13,790 nt of DNA from Candidatus Bathyarchaeota archaeon. GTDB lineage: Archaea; Thermoproteota; Bathyarchaeia; Bathyarchaeales; UBA233. Every line of letters begins with the position of its first letter. Within the stretch, counting starts at the first letter, position 1. The DNA lies in the NCBI GenBank assembly GCA_004376975.1, contig SOJA01000152.1, positions 1-13,790 of the forward strand. The letters run 5' to 3'. The translations under genes were made by a program, and so were the position numbers. A model generated the notes under the pieces. The model did not search any database. It saw only the letters and a list, made by a program, of their open reading frames with translations, and had not been told where the DNA came from. Of this stretch, positions 1 to 6,892 are shown in pieces.

Positions 1-123
1 CTAATCAGCCTTCAGACAAGTTTATTGATTGTTCGGGAACCTACATCAGAAAGAACCTATTAGAATATTTAGAAACTGAAAAATGTTTTGAGTGAATCCC
101 AGACGAAATTGAAAAAATACCTA

Positions 124-131
124 GCGCGCGC
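124..131. repeat. GCGCGCGC block, site 1
   Basis: Alternating GC octamer followed by CAAAAG-like sequence (the stretch continues AAAAG at 132-136), about 150 bases upstream of acs. It is one of five GCGCGC sites found, none of them inside a confident gene. Confidence 0.5.
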
Positions 132-169
132 AAAAGTTTAACTCTTTATATAAATTATGGAACCCTGAA

Positions 170-189
170 AAGAACGGTTCTTAAAGAAC
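170..189. repeat. interlocked inverted repeats of AAGAAC upstream of acs
   Basis: Three copies of the same hexamer in alternating orientation: AAGAAC (170-175), one base, GTTCTT (177-182), one base, AAGAAC (184-189). Each neighbouring pair is a perfect 13-base palindrome. The element ends about 42 bases before the acs TATA-like box, where an archaeal activator or repressor could bind. A binding role is inferred from position and symmetry only. Confidence 0.4.
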
Positions 190-230
190 TTGAAAGAAAG
201 CCCATCTAATAATCTTAAGTTCTCCATAAG

Positions 231-238
231 GTTTATAT
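231..238 (+). promoter_or_regulatory. TATA-like box of acs
   Basis: The sequence GTTTATAT resembles the archaeal TATA box. Transcription would start about 25 bases downstream, near 260, leaving a leader of roughly 25-30 bases. A GAGTGAT stretch (277-283), which resembles the GGTGAT Shine-Dalgarno core, sits just before the ATG at 288. Confidence 0.5.
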
Positions 239-287
239 CCGAAATCTCACATTTTCAGCAAAATCCAAGTAAACTAGAGTGATTGAT

Positions 288-2252
288 ATGGCGTTTAAAC
301 CTATTATGTGGGTAAGAAAAGACCCGCAGAAAAATAACGTGTTTTGGCCGTCTGAAGAACTTAAGAAGAAGGCTTGGGTGATAGATGAATCAATCTATGC
401 TGAAGCAGAGAAGGATCGAGCGGCATTTTGGGCCAAGCTTGCTCGCGAAGGAATCGACTGGTTCAAAGAATGGGATGAAAACTACCGATGGGAACCTCCT
501 TATTACAAGTGGTTCGTCAACGGAAAATTAAACATGTCCTACAATGCTTTAGACAGGCACGTAAAAACGTGGAGAAGAAACAAAGCAGCAATAATATGGG
601 TGCCCGAACCTCCAGATGAAAAAGAAAGAGTTCTCACATACTTTGACTTGTACCGTGAAGTCAACAAGTTTGCTAATGTGCTGAAGAGTCTCGGCGTCAA
701 AAAAGGTGACAGAGTTGGAATATACTTGCCAATGATCCCGGAAGTGCAGATAGCGATGCTAGCGTGTTCCCGCATCGGGGCGATACATAGCGTAATATTC
801 TCAGCTTTCAGTGGCAAATCCCTACAAGAACGAATGATAGATGCGGAAGCTAAAGTTCTCGTAACAGCAGACGGATACTACAGACGAGGAAAACAAATAA
901 ACTTGAAGGCTGAAGCGGACAAGGGAATTGAAGGAGCCCCTATACAGAAAGTGGTTGTCGTGAAACGAACTGGGATGAGTGTGAGCATGGTTGAAGGCCG
1001 CGACTGCTGGTGGCATGAAGTAATGAAAAATGCTGATGGTTACTGCGATCCTGAAGTTATGGACAGCGAAGACATATTGTACCTTCTTTACACAAGCGGC
1101 ACAACAGGCAGGCCGAAAGGAGTTGAACACCACACAGGCGGATATGCAGTGCAAGCATATTGGACGACGAAATGGGATTTTGACCTTCATGACGACGATG
1201 TTTTCTGGTGTACAGCTGACATCGGCTGGGTTACAGGCCACACCTACGCCTGCTATGGTCCGCTCTTATGCGGAGTCACCATGCTAGAGTATGAAGGCGC
1301 CCCAAACTACCCCCAACTTGACAGATGGTGGAGTATAGTAGAGAAATATGGTGTAACAGCCTTCTACACAGCTCCAACAGCAATAAGAATGCTCATGCAA
1401 TGGGGTGAAGAATGGCCGGAAAAGCATAATCTAAACAGTCTTCGGTTACTCGGCACAGTAGGTGAACCAATAAATGAAGAAGCATGGCTCTGGTACTTCA
1501 ACAAGATCGGCGGTGGAAGGTGCCCAGTGATTGACACTTGGTGGCAAACAGAAACCGGAGGAACCTTAATCAACTCGTTACCAGGTATTGGCCCATTCAT
1601 TCCAACAGTTGCTGGAAGAAGCTTCCCCGGAACAAGCCATGATATTCTGGATGAGTCTGGTAACTCCATGAACATTGGCGAAGGTGGTTACCTGGTGCAG
1701 AAAAACCCGTTCGCACCTGGAATGCTTAGAAACGTATGGAGAAACCCAGCAAGATATAAGGAATACTTCAGTGTCTACGACGAAAAATACTACTACACAA
1801 GTGATGGAGCACGAAGATGGGATGAGCTTGGAAACATCAGGTTAACTGGTAGAGTTGATGATGTGATGAAAGTTGCAGGCCATAGGCTTTCAACAGCAGA
1901 ATTAGAAAATGCCATAACAGGCCATGAAGCCGTTGTGGAATGTGCGGTTGTGGCGGCTCCACATGAGATAAAGGGTGAAGTACCCATAGCCTTTGTGACT
2001 CTAAGATCTGATGTAGAGTCTTCAGATCAGCTCATGAAGGAGTTGATAAAGCATGTTGATGCCGAAATAGGGCCAACGGCAAGACCTGACAGGATAATAT
2101 TTGCTGATGGACTGCCAAAAACCCGAAGCGGAAAGATCATGCGTCGAATCCTGAAGTCCTTAGTTAGAAATGTATCTATTGGCGACACTTCAACTCTCAT
2201 GAATCCGGAGTCAGTTGAGGGACTCAAAGAAAAAGTTGGCTACCAAGAATAG
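288..2252 (+). CDS. acs: acetyl-CoA synthetase, AMP-forming
   Basis: Activates acetate with ATP and CoA to acetyl-CoA, AMP and pyrophosphate through acetyl-AMP, in the cytoplasm. At 654 residues it matches the usual Acs length (about 650). Adenylate-forming-family motifs are intact and in order: the P-loop-like YTSGTTGRPKG (about 268-278), DIGWVTGH (about 311-318), the acetate-pocket signature DTWWQTETGG (about 416-425) with its tryptophan pair, the hinge region LTGRVDDVMKVAGHR (about 519-533), and PKTRSGKIMRR near the C-terminus. The lysine of that last motif (about 616) is the catalytic one that bacterial Acs enzymes can acetylate. The tryptophan pair favours acetate over longer acids. ATG 288 is preferred to an in-frame GTG at 279 because the GAGTGAT element lies just ahead of it. 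The gene has its own promoter and an oligo-T tract downstream, so it is probably monocistronic. In this setting it would assimilate acetate into the acetyl-CoA pool, though low pyrophosphate turnover could allow reversal. Identification is secure. Confidence 0.97.
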   Translation: MAFKPIMWVRKDPQKNNVFWPSEELKKKAWVIDESIYAEAEKDRAAFWAKLAREGIDWFKEWDENYRWEPPYYKWFVNGKLNMSYNALDRHVKTWRRNKAAIIWVPEPPDEKERVLTYFDLYREVNKFANVLKSLGVKKGDRVGIYLPMIPEVQIAMLACSRIGAIHSVIFSAFSGKSLQERMIDAEAKVLVTADGYYRRGKQINLKAEADKGIEGAPIQKVVVVKRTGMSVSMVEGRDCWWHEVMKNADGYCDPEVMDSEDILYLLYTSGTTGRPKGVEHHTGGYAVQAYWTTKWDFDLHDDDVFWCTADIGWVTGHTYACYGPLLCGVTMLEYEGAPNYPQLDRWWSIVEKYGVTAFYTAPTAIRMLMQWGEEWPEKHNLNSLRLLGTVGEPINEEAWLWYFNKIGGGRCPVIDTWWQTETGGTLINSLPGIGPFIPTVAGRSFPGTSHDILDESGNSMNIGEGGYLVQKNPFAPGMLRNVWRNPARYKEYFSVYDEKYYYTSDGARRWDELGNIRLTGRVDDVMKVAGHRLSTAELENAITGHEAVVECAVVAAPHEIKGEVPIAFVTLRSDVESSDQLMKELIKHVDAEIGPTARPDRIIFADGLPKTRSGKIMRRILKSLVRNVSIGDTSTLMNPESVEGLKEKVGYQE

Positions 2253-2261
2253 ATTTATCCC

Positions 2262-2269
2262 TTTTTTTT
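2262..2269 (+). terminator. oligo-T terminator after acs
   Basis: A run of eight T begins ten bases after the acs stop codon. Archaeal RNA polymerase terminates at such tracts without needing a hairpin, and the next promoter-like box follows almost at once. Confidence 0.6.
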
Positions 2270-2280
2270 ATCCAGAACGA

Positions 2281-2290
2281 TTTAATATTA
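2281..2290 (+). promoter_or_regulatory. TATA-like box of the coiled-coil gene
   Basis: TTTAATATTA lies 38-47 bases before the ATG at 2328. A start about 25 bases downstream would leave a short leader of around 20 bases. Confidence 0.4.
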
Positions 2291-2327
2291 CTATTAAAGA
2301 AGTTAAGAAAGCATTGAGATGTAGCCT

Positions 2328-2648
2328 ATGTCGTCTGAATTGTCGAGAGAAACAAGAAAACTGGAGATCAGGCTTGAAGATTACATGAAAGCAGAGCAAG
2401 AATTTGTGGAGCATGTGAAAGAGTGTGTCAGACTTTTCAGGGAGTTAATGGATGGTTTGGAGGAGAAAGGTAAAGCTTCCAGCTCTGACGAAATTGAAGA
2501 GTTGTCAAGAATAAGAAATGATGCTATCAAAGCTCTGAGTCAAGTGCTGAAAAGCGAAGGCAATATTGAACATGAGAAAAGCCACATCTTTGAGTCTTAC
2601 GGAGCATTAGTTCTATGTCTAGAAAAGACATTTGAAAAACTTGAGTAG
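2328..2648 (+). CDS. small charged coiled-coil protein, function unknown
   Basis: A 106-residue soluble protein that I do not recognise as a named family. Residues about 3-50 and 58-106 are rich in E, K, R and L with heptad-like spacing, consistent with two long helices separated by a Gly/Ser-rich linker around 47-55 (KGKASSSD). There is one cysteine in the first helix (about 33) and one near the end (about 97), and no membrane segment or signal peptide. Codon use and composition look like the neighbours', which supports a real gene. It has its own TATA-like box after the acs terminator and converges on the cooT-like gene with only eight bases between stop codons. A helical-bundle adaptor or scaffold is possible, but nothing in the sequence shows a partner. 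Confidence 0.65.
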   Translation: MSSELSRETRKLEIRLEDYMKAEQEFVEHVKECVRLFRELMDGLEEKGKASSSDEIEELSRIRNDAIKALSQVLKSEGNIEHEKSHIFESYGALVLCLEKTFEKLE

Positions 2649-2656
2649 AGTTCAAT

Positions 2657-2836
2657 CTAGACACTAGACAATACAAGCCGAGTGGAATTAACGTCAACTT
2701 CAATGATCTTGCAGTTCTTGAAATCTTTTGATTCTCCAAGCACGTCTCTAACTACAACATTATTGCTTTCCATCTTCGCATAAACAGCGTCTTTAAACAC
2801 GACTTCTTCGCTAAGGATTACAGTAAACTCACACAT
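2657..2836 (-). CDS. cooT: CooT-like small nickel-binding protein
   Basis: A 59-residue protein, easily missed because of its length. It starts with MCEFTVIL and continues as a short all-beta pattern: strand, acidic turn, VVFKDA, then MESNNVVVRDVLGES, KIIEVDV and a final RLVLSSV. This is the layout of the CooT family (about 60-66 residues), in which the cysteine directly after the initiator Met binds nickel; here that residue is Cys2. Family knowledge: CooT is a nickel protein tied to maturation of carbon monoxide dehydrogenase in Rhodospirillum rubrum, and relatives occur in CO/acetyl-CoA-pathway anaerobes. The gene lies 75 bases after the GltD-MvhD gene on the same strand and is probably co-transcribed. 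A purine-rich GGAAGAAGA immediately precedes the ATG. In this cdh-bearing region a role in supplying nickel to CODH/ACS is a reasonable inference. Assignment rests on the N-terminal MC motif, size and fold pattern, read by eye. Confidence 0.75.
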   Translation of the reverse strand: MCEFTVILSEEVVFKDAVYAKMESNNVVVRDVLGESKDFKNCKIIEVDVNSTRLVLSSV

Positions 2837-2911
2837 TCTTCTTCCAACCGTAACTACAGTGGTTGTTAGCTTAGTTATAAAATTAGTCCTGAAAGTTTAG
2901 GGGACAGTAGC

Positions 2912-5017
2912 CTAGATTCTCTTTTGTAATGGATTGACTCCTATATCTCTTAGGTCGGACACAAAATTCATGATTATTTCATCGAGAACACGTTTGTTCT
3001 CAGGGGATGCCTGCCGTATTTGTAGCCGTTCTGGCCCTATTCTGACAACTTCAAGCCATTTCTTTATTTCTTCTATTCTTTTCTCAGTAATTGAGACGCC
3101 TGAACCATAGTGGCAGTCTGAAGCGTGACATCCAATGAGTAAAACGCCGTCTGCGCCATTGGAGAAAGCTTGAAGGACATGCAGTTGGTCTACACTTCCT
3201 GTGCACTTAACTGGAACAACGTGAACGCTTGAGTGTTCTCCAAGCTTGTCGATGTTTCCGTTCCAGCACCAGTTGCAGATAAAAGCCAAAGCATGCGGTT
3301 CGTTGCTTCTCCATACTTTTGGAGCTTCCTTTATCGAAGCCAAGATCTTATCGTTTGTGAAGTTGCTCATGGAAATTGCCATTGCTGGGCATTCAACTAC
3401 ACATGTTCCACAGCCCTTGCAGAGTGCTTCATCAACTTTTGCGACGGACTTGTCAACTTTTATAGCTCCGTAATGGCAGACTTTTTCACAGTTGGCACAT
3501 GCAATGCATCCATCCTTATCCACTAACACATAATCTGACTCGCACAGGTCTTCAATCTGAAGGCATTCAGCACATGGTCCACACAACAAGCATCTGTGGG
3601 CTTCTTTCAAGCCATTTTCCACACTGAACCCGAGTTCAACCTCTTTGAAGTTTCCGGAGCGTTGACGTGGGGCCAAAAATGGCACGGGTTGTCTAGGCTT
3701 TTTCTCTAGTAATTCTTTGTCTGTAACCCATGTTGTTTCGGAGATCTTATCCTCTCTTCCTGCTTTTAAATCGAAGCCTCTGAGGTAGCGATCTATAGAA
3801 ACTGCGGCCTTCTTGCCAGCAGCTATTGCTTCTATCACTGATACTGGTCCCGTGATCGCATCTCCTCCGGCGAATACTCCCGGCATTCTTGTTTCAAGTG
3901 TCATAGGATCAACTATAATCCTGTTTCTTCTTGTGACTCCAACTTCCTTAGGTAAGAATGATGTGTCTGACGTTTCCCCTATTGCTATTATAACTGTGTC
4001 AACTGGCACTGTGAACTCTGAGCCTTCGACTGGTACTGGCCGTCTTCTACCGGAGTCATCGAGCGGTCCTAAACTCATCCGAAAGCACTCTGCTAGGACA
4101 ACCTTCCCATTTTTGCCAATGAACCTTTTGGGGGAAGCCAAAAAATGAAGGCTCACACCTTCAAGCTTTGCCTCTTCAACTTCTTTGTGATGCGCTGGCA
4201 TCTCCTTGTCTGATCGTCTATATATTATGGTTACTTCGCGGATATCCAGACGCTTTGCTGTTCGGGCCACGTCAACGGCGACGTCTCCTCCGCCTATGAC
4301 TGCCACTTTGTCTCCAAGTTCGATGTGCTTGCCAGAGTTTACATCTCTTAGAAATTCAAGGGAGTGGAGAACACCATCTAGGTTTTCTCCTTCAATATTA
4401 AGTTTTAAGCATTGTGAGGCACCTGTAGCTATGAAAACGGTTTTGTAGCCTTGATTGAGCAGGTTGTCTATCGTTATGTCTTTGCCTATTGTGGTGTCTG
4501 TTTTTATTTCTACGCCTAAATCCGTGATGTATTGGATTTCTACGTCGACCACTTCCTTGGGCAAACGATAATCTGGTATGCATTCTCTTAACATGCCGCC
4601 GAGCTTGGAAGATTTTTCGAAAATTGTAACGGGGTATCCCATATTGACAAGTTCGTATGCTGCTGTAAGTCCGGCGGGACCAGAGCCGATTATTGCTATC
4701 TTCTCAATGTACCTTCTCGGTATCGGATTTGGTTTCTCTTTTTTCCCCATCTCAAGCTCATAGTCTGTGACGAGTCGTTTTAGGGTTCGTATGCTTAGCG
4801 CCTCATCTATATCTTTTCTTGTACATGCTTCCTCGCATGGACTAAAACATACTCTCCCGCAAACCGCTGGAAGAGGAATGTACTTTCTTATGACTTCTAG
4901 GGCTTCTTTGAATCTTCCTTGGCTTATGAGGGCTATATAAGCTTGGATATTTACTTCTGCAGGACAAGCCTTGCGGCAAGGCGGATAATATTTTTCGACA
5001 TGGTTGTAAAGGGGCAC
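2912..5017 (-). CDS. GltD-type NAD(P)H/FAD oxidoreductase fused to two [4Fe-4S] clusters and an MvhD domain
   Basis: A 701-residue cytoplasmic electron-transfer fusion. Residues 1-100 resemble the iron-sulfur N-terminus of glutamate synthase small subunit, with Cys14, 18, 53, 57, 61 and 65. An FAD-binding GSGPAG follows at 111-116, a second nucleotide motif IGGGDVAVDVA at 241-251 (NAD(P)H) and the closing FAD motif FAGGDAITGP at 382-391. A linker has Cys476, 479, 482 and 485. Two ferredoxin clusters use Cys504/507/510/514 and Cys533/536/539/543. The last 130 residues match the MvhD/FlpD family: CNWC (581-584), Cys605, then GCHASDCHY (629-637). No glutamate synthase large subunit is nearby, so the protein is not an ordinary GltD. 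The GTG start at 5017 is chosen because GAGGTT lies seven bases upstream of it. The gene is divergent from MetV-MetF by 147 bases, suggesting it feeds electrons to that reductase through the MvhD domain. An NAD(P)H:ferredoxin or bifurcating function is possible but unproven. Confidence 0.9.
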   Translation of the reverse strand: MPLYNHVEKYYPPCRKACPAEVNIQAYIALISQGRFKEALEVIRKYIPLPAVCGRVCFSPCEEACTRKDIDEALSIRTLKRLVTDYELEMGKKEKPNPIPRRYIEKIAIIGSGPAGLTAAYELVNMGYPVTIFEKSSKLGGMLRECIPDYRLPKEVVDVEIQYITDLGVEIKTDTTIGKDITIDNLLNQGYKTVFIATGASQCLKLNIEGENLDGVLHSLEFLRDVNSGKHIELGDKVAVIGGGDVAVDVARTAKRLDIREVTIIYRRSDKEMPAHHKEVEEAKLEGVSLHFLASPKRFIGKNGKVVLAECFRMSLGPLDDSGRRRPVPVEGSEFTVPVDTVIIAIGETSDTSFLPKEVGVTRRNRIIVDPMTLETRMPGVFAGGDAITGPVSVIEAIAAGKKAAVSIDRYLRGFDLKAGREDKISETTWVTDKELLEKKPRQPVPFLAPRQRSGNFKEVELGFSVENGLKEAHRCLLCGPCAECLQIEDLCESDYVLVDKDGCIACANCEKVCHYGAIKVDKSVAKVDEALCKGCGTCVVECPAMAISMSNFTNDKILASIKEAPKVWRSNEPHALAFICNWCWNGNIDKLGEHSSVHVVPVKCTGSVDQLHVLQAFSNGADGVLLIGCHASDCHYGSGVSITEKRIEEIKKWLEVVRIGPERLQIRQASPENKRVLDEIIMNFVSDLRDIGVNPLQKRI

Positions 5018-5080
5018 AGTGCTAACCTCAAATGGTCGTTAAACCGCGATCGCAAGAGCTTATGGAATGCAAAGCCATGA

Positions 5081-5088
5081 ATATTAAA
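5081..5088 (-). promoter_or_regulatory. TATA-like box of the GltD-MvhD/cooT unit
   Basis: On the minus strand this reads TTTAATAT, about 64-71 bases before the GTG start. It would give a leader of roughly 35-40 bases that contains the palindrome GCGATCGC (5046-5053). Confidence 0.4.
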
Positions 5089-5109
5089 CTTGTGTCTTAG
5101 CTATAGGAA

Positions 5110-5119
5110 TTTTTATATT
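5110..5119 (+). promoter_or_regulatory. TATA-like box of the MetV-MetF gene
   Basis: TTTTTATATT lies 46-55 bases before the TTG start, with the predicted transcription start near 5140, just ahead of the ribosome binding site. It faces the opposite-strand box about 25 bases away, so the two operons could share control. Confidence 0.5.
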
Positions 5120-5150
5120 GCTGATTCATGCTCATAAGAGGTTCTTTAGA

Positions 5151-5155
5151 GGAGG
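5151..5155 (+). promoter_or_regulatory. ribosome binding site that decides a TTG start
   Basis: A perfect GGAGG with a nine-base spacer precedes TTG at 5165. No ATG or GTG is available in frame nearby at the N-terminus, so this site fixes the rare TTG as the start. Confidence 0.7.
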
Positions 5156-5164
5156 CTTTACATC

Positions 5165-6793
5165 TTGATTATTGTCGAGCAGAAACCACTTGAAATAATT
5201 TTTGGAATGACTGGAAATTTCCAAAGCCTGCTAATAGTGGGTTGTGATGGATGCGCTGCTATAGTACAGACCGGTGGTGAAAAGCAGGCTGAGATTTTAA
5301 AGAAATTGCTTGAGATGCACAGAAAACTCGTAGGCAAGGACGGCTCAAAGATCAAGGCAGTTTCGATTTTGCGCCAATGTGATAGACAGATAGCTCTATC
5401 TTCACTTCAACTGCTAATAGGAGAATATGACGCTATTGTTAGCTTGGCATGTGGAGTCGGAGTTCAAACACTCGCAGACTTGTATTCAAACAAGGTGATC
5501 ATTCCAGCAAACGACACGATGTTCATCGGAATGCATGACACGAAGGAGGGTAAGTTTTATGAGATGTGCCGAGCGTGTGGAGACTGCATTTTGTTCGAAA
5601 CTGGAGGCATATGCCCGATAACCAGATGTGCCAAAAGTCTTCTTAATGGTCCTTGCGGGGGACAAGCAAGCGGGAAGTGTGAGGTTGAAGGCTGGAAAAA
5701 CGATTGTGCGTGGATTCTCATCTACAACCGCCTGAAAGAAAGGAACAAACTTGACTTGTTCAGGAAGTTTAGGATTCCTCGGGATTATAGGATTTCAGAG
5801 CATCCGCGGCAACTGGGTGGTGAAGTGGCGCAGAAGAAAGAAAAATTCGGAAAGGTAGAGGAGATAGTCGGCGGAGCCTTCAAGAGAGAGACGCATAGTG
5901 AGTTAATGAAGCAGATATCGGCAGGGAAGTTTGTTTTTACTGGGGAGCTTGAGCCTGTGAAGACGACGAGTCTTCATGAGGTTCTTGAAGGAGCAAAGGT
6001 TTTGAAGGGACATGTCGTAGCTGCCAATGTTACTGATAACCCTACATCTTTTGGTTATATGAATGCTCTTGTGCCATGTTACATGATTCAGAGGGAGGTA
6101 GGGTTGGAGGCTGTTTATCAAATGACTGCTCGCGATCGGAATCGTTTGGCCTTGTTGTCTGATGTTCTGGCGGCTGGTGCATTAGGGATCAGGAATATTC
6201 TGGTTTTGACGGGTGATTATACAACGGTCGGGGATACTCCTGGGTCTAAGCCTGTTTTTGATTTAGATTCTGCGACTTTTACGTACATGATGCGCAAGGT
6301 GATTGATGAAGGAGTGGATTTAAAGGGTAATAAGATTGAGGATCCGCCAAAGTTCAATATTGGAATCGCTGCCGCTCCGAACGCCGATCCTTTGGAAGCA
6401 GAGTTACTGAAGATCGAGAGGAAGGTCAAGCTTGGCGTTGATTTTATACAAACTCAATGTGTTTACAGTGTGGAACAGGCTAAGCGTTTTGCGGATGCAG
6501 CAGCTTATCTTAAGACTCCTATATTATTTGGTGTTGCGCCCTTCAAGTCAACGTCGATGATGAAGTGGATGATTAAGTTTGTGCCAGGGATAAAGGTTCC
6601 TGAGGATGTGAAGCAACGTCTTCGCAAGGCAAAGGAGAAAAGCAAGGATGCGTTTCGAGAGGAGAACATTGAAATCTTTGGTGAATTGCTTCGTGAAATT
6701 CGCAAGACGACTAATGCTGCGGGGATTCACATGATGGCTATAGGCTACGAGTGGATCGTGCCGAAGATCATTGAGAGGAGCGGAATAGCCTAG
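5165..6793 (+). CDS. MetV-MetF fusion, methylenetetrahydropterin reductase
   Basis: Reduces methylene- to methyl-tetrahydrofolate (or the methanopterin analogue), the last reduction of the methyl branch. Residues 1-about 200 match MetV (the MTHFR C-terminal, zinc/iron-sulfur domain), with twelve cysteines: 27, 30, 72, 96, 135, 138, 141, 150, 155, 164, 172 and 181, many in CRACGDC and NGPCGG contexts. Residues about 245-540 are the MetF TIM barrel: GELEP (260-264, with the glutamate expected in the active site), TARDRNR (321-327), LTGDY (348-352) and QTQCVYSVE (429-437). In acetogens MetV and MetF are separate neighbouring proteins; here they are one 542-residue chain in the order V then F. 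The start is TTG with a perfect GGAGG. The divergent GltD-MvhD gene and the ferredoxin downstream are likely electron partners. Whether the cofactor is folate or tetrahydromethanopterin cannot be read from the sequence. Confidence 0.9.
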   Translation: MIIVEQKPLEIIFGMTGNFQSLLIVGCDGCAAIVQTGGEKQAEILKKLLEMHRKLVGKDGSKIKAVSILRQCDRQIALSSLQLLIGEYDAIVSLACGVGVQTLADLYSNKVIIPANDTMFIGMHDTKEGKFYEMCRACGDCILFETGGICPITRCAKSLLNGPCGGQASGKCEVEGWKNDCAWILIYNRLKERNKLDLFRKFRIPRDYRISEHPRQLGGEVAQKKEKFGKVEEIVGGAFKRETHSELMKQISAGKFVFTGELEPVKTTSLHEVLEGAKVLKGHVVAANVTDNPTSFGYMNALVPCYMIQREVGLEAVYQMTARDRNRLALLSDVLAAGALGIRNILVLTGDYTTVGDTPGSKPVFDLDSATFTYMMRKVIDEGVDLKGNKIEDPPKFNIGIAAAPNADPLEAELLKIERKVKLGVDFIQTQCVYSVEQAKRFADAAAYLKTPILFGVAPFKSTSMMKWMIKFVPGIKVPEDVKQRLRKAKEKSKDAFREENIEIFGELLREIRKTTNAAGIHMMAIGYEWIVPKIIERSGIA

Positions 6794-6830
6794 AAGATAA
6801 CAGTTTTGTCGCATGTACGCAGAATTAATA

Positions 6831-6865
6831 GTTGAAATCCACCATAAGTTATTATGGGTTTCAAC
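6831..6865 (+). repeat. stem-loop between metVF and the ferredoxin gene
   Basis: Outer arms GTTGAAA (6831-6837) and TTTCAAC (6859-6865) enclose inner arms CCATAA (6842-6847) and TTATGG (6852-6857) around a GTTA loop, with a TCCA/G internal bulge. It begins 38 bases after the metVF stop and ends 28 bases before the ferredoxin start. No T-tract follows, so it is more likely an RNA processing or stability element, or an operator, than a terminator. Confidence 0.5.
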
Positions 6866-6892
6866 CAAGTGTTTAACAAAAGATGAGAGTAG

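Larger units (their letters stand above)
3..209 (+). pseudogene. possible decayed tail of an upstream gene, broken by an in-frame TGA
   Basis: Starting at base 3, one frame reads a protein-like stretch of 30 codons ending in TGA at 93-95. The same frame then stays open for another 37 codons to a TAA at 207-209. Residues on both sides of the TGA are charged and ordinary (for example CFE before it, IPDEIEKIP after it). This could be the true C-terminus of an upstream gene followed by a chance open frame, a nonsense-mutated gene, or a recoded TGA. No family is recognised. The second half contains the AAGAAC repeat at 170-189, which favours non-coding DNA there. Confidence 0.2.

Noticed and set aside
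2912..5017. Annotation as ordinary glutamate synthase small subunit.
   Set aside because: The added ferredoxin clusters and MvhD domain, and the absence of a large subunit, make glutamate synthesis unlikely.
5046..5053. GCGATCGC palindrome in the leader of the GltD-MvhD gene.
   Set aside because: A single copy in a spacer, with no other full-length copy noticed here, is not enough to claim a site.
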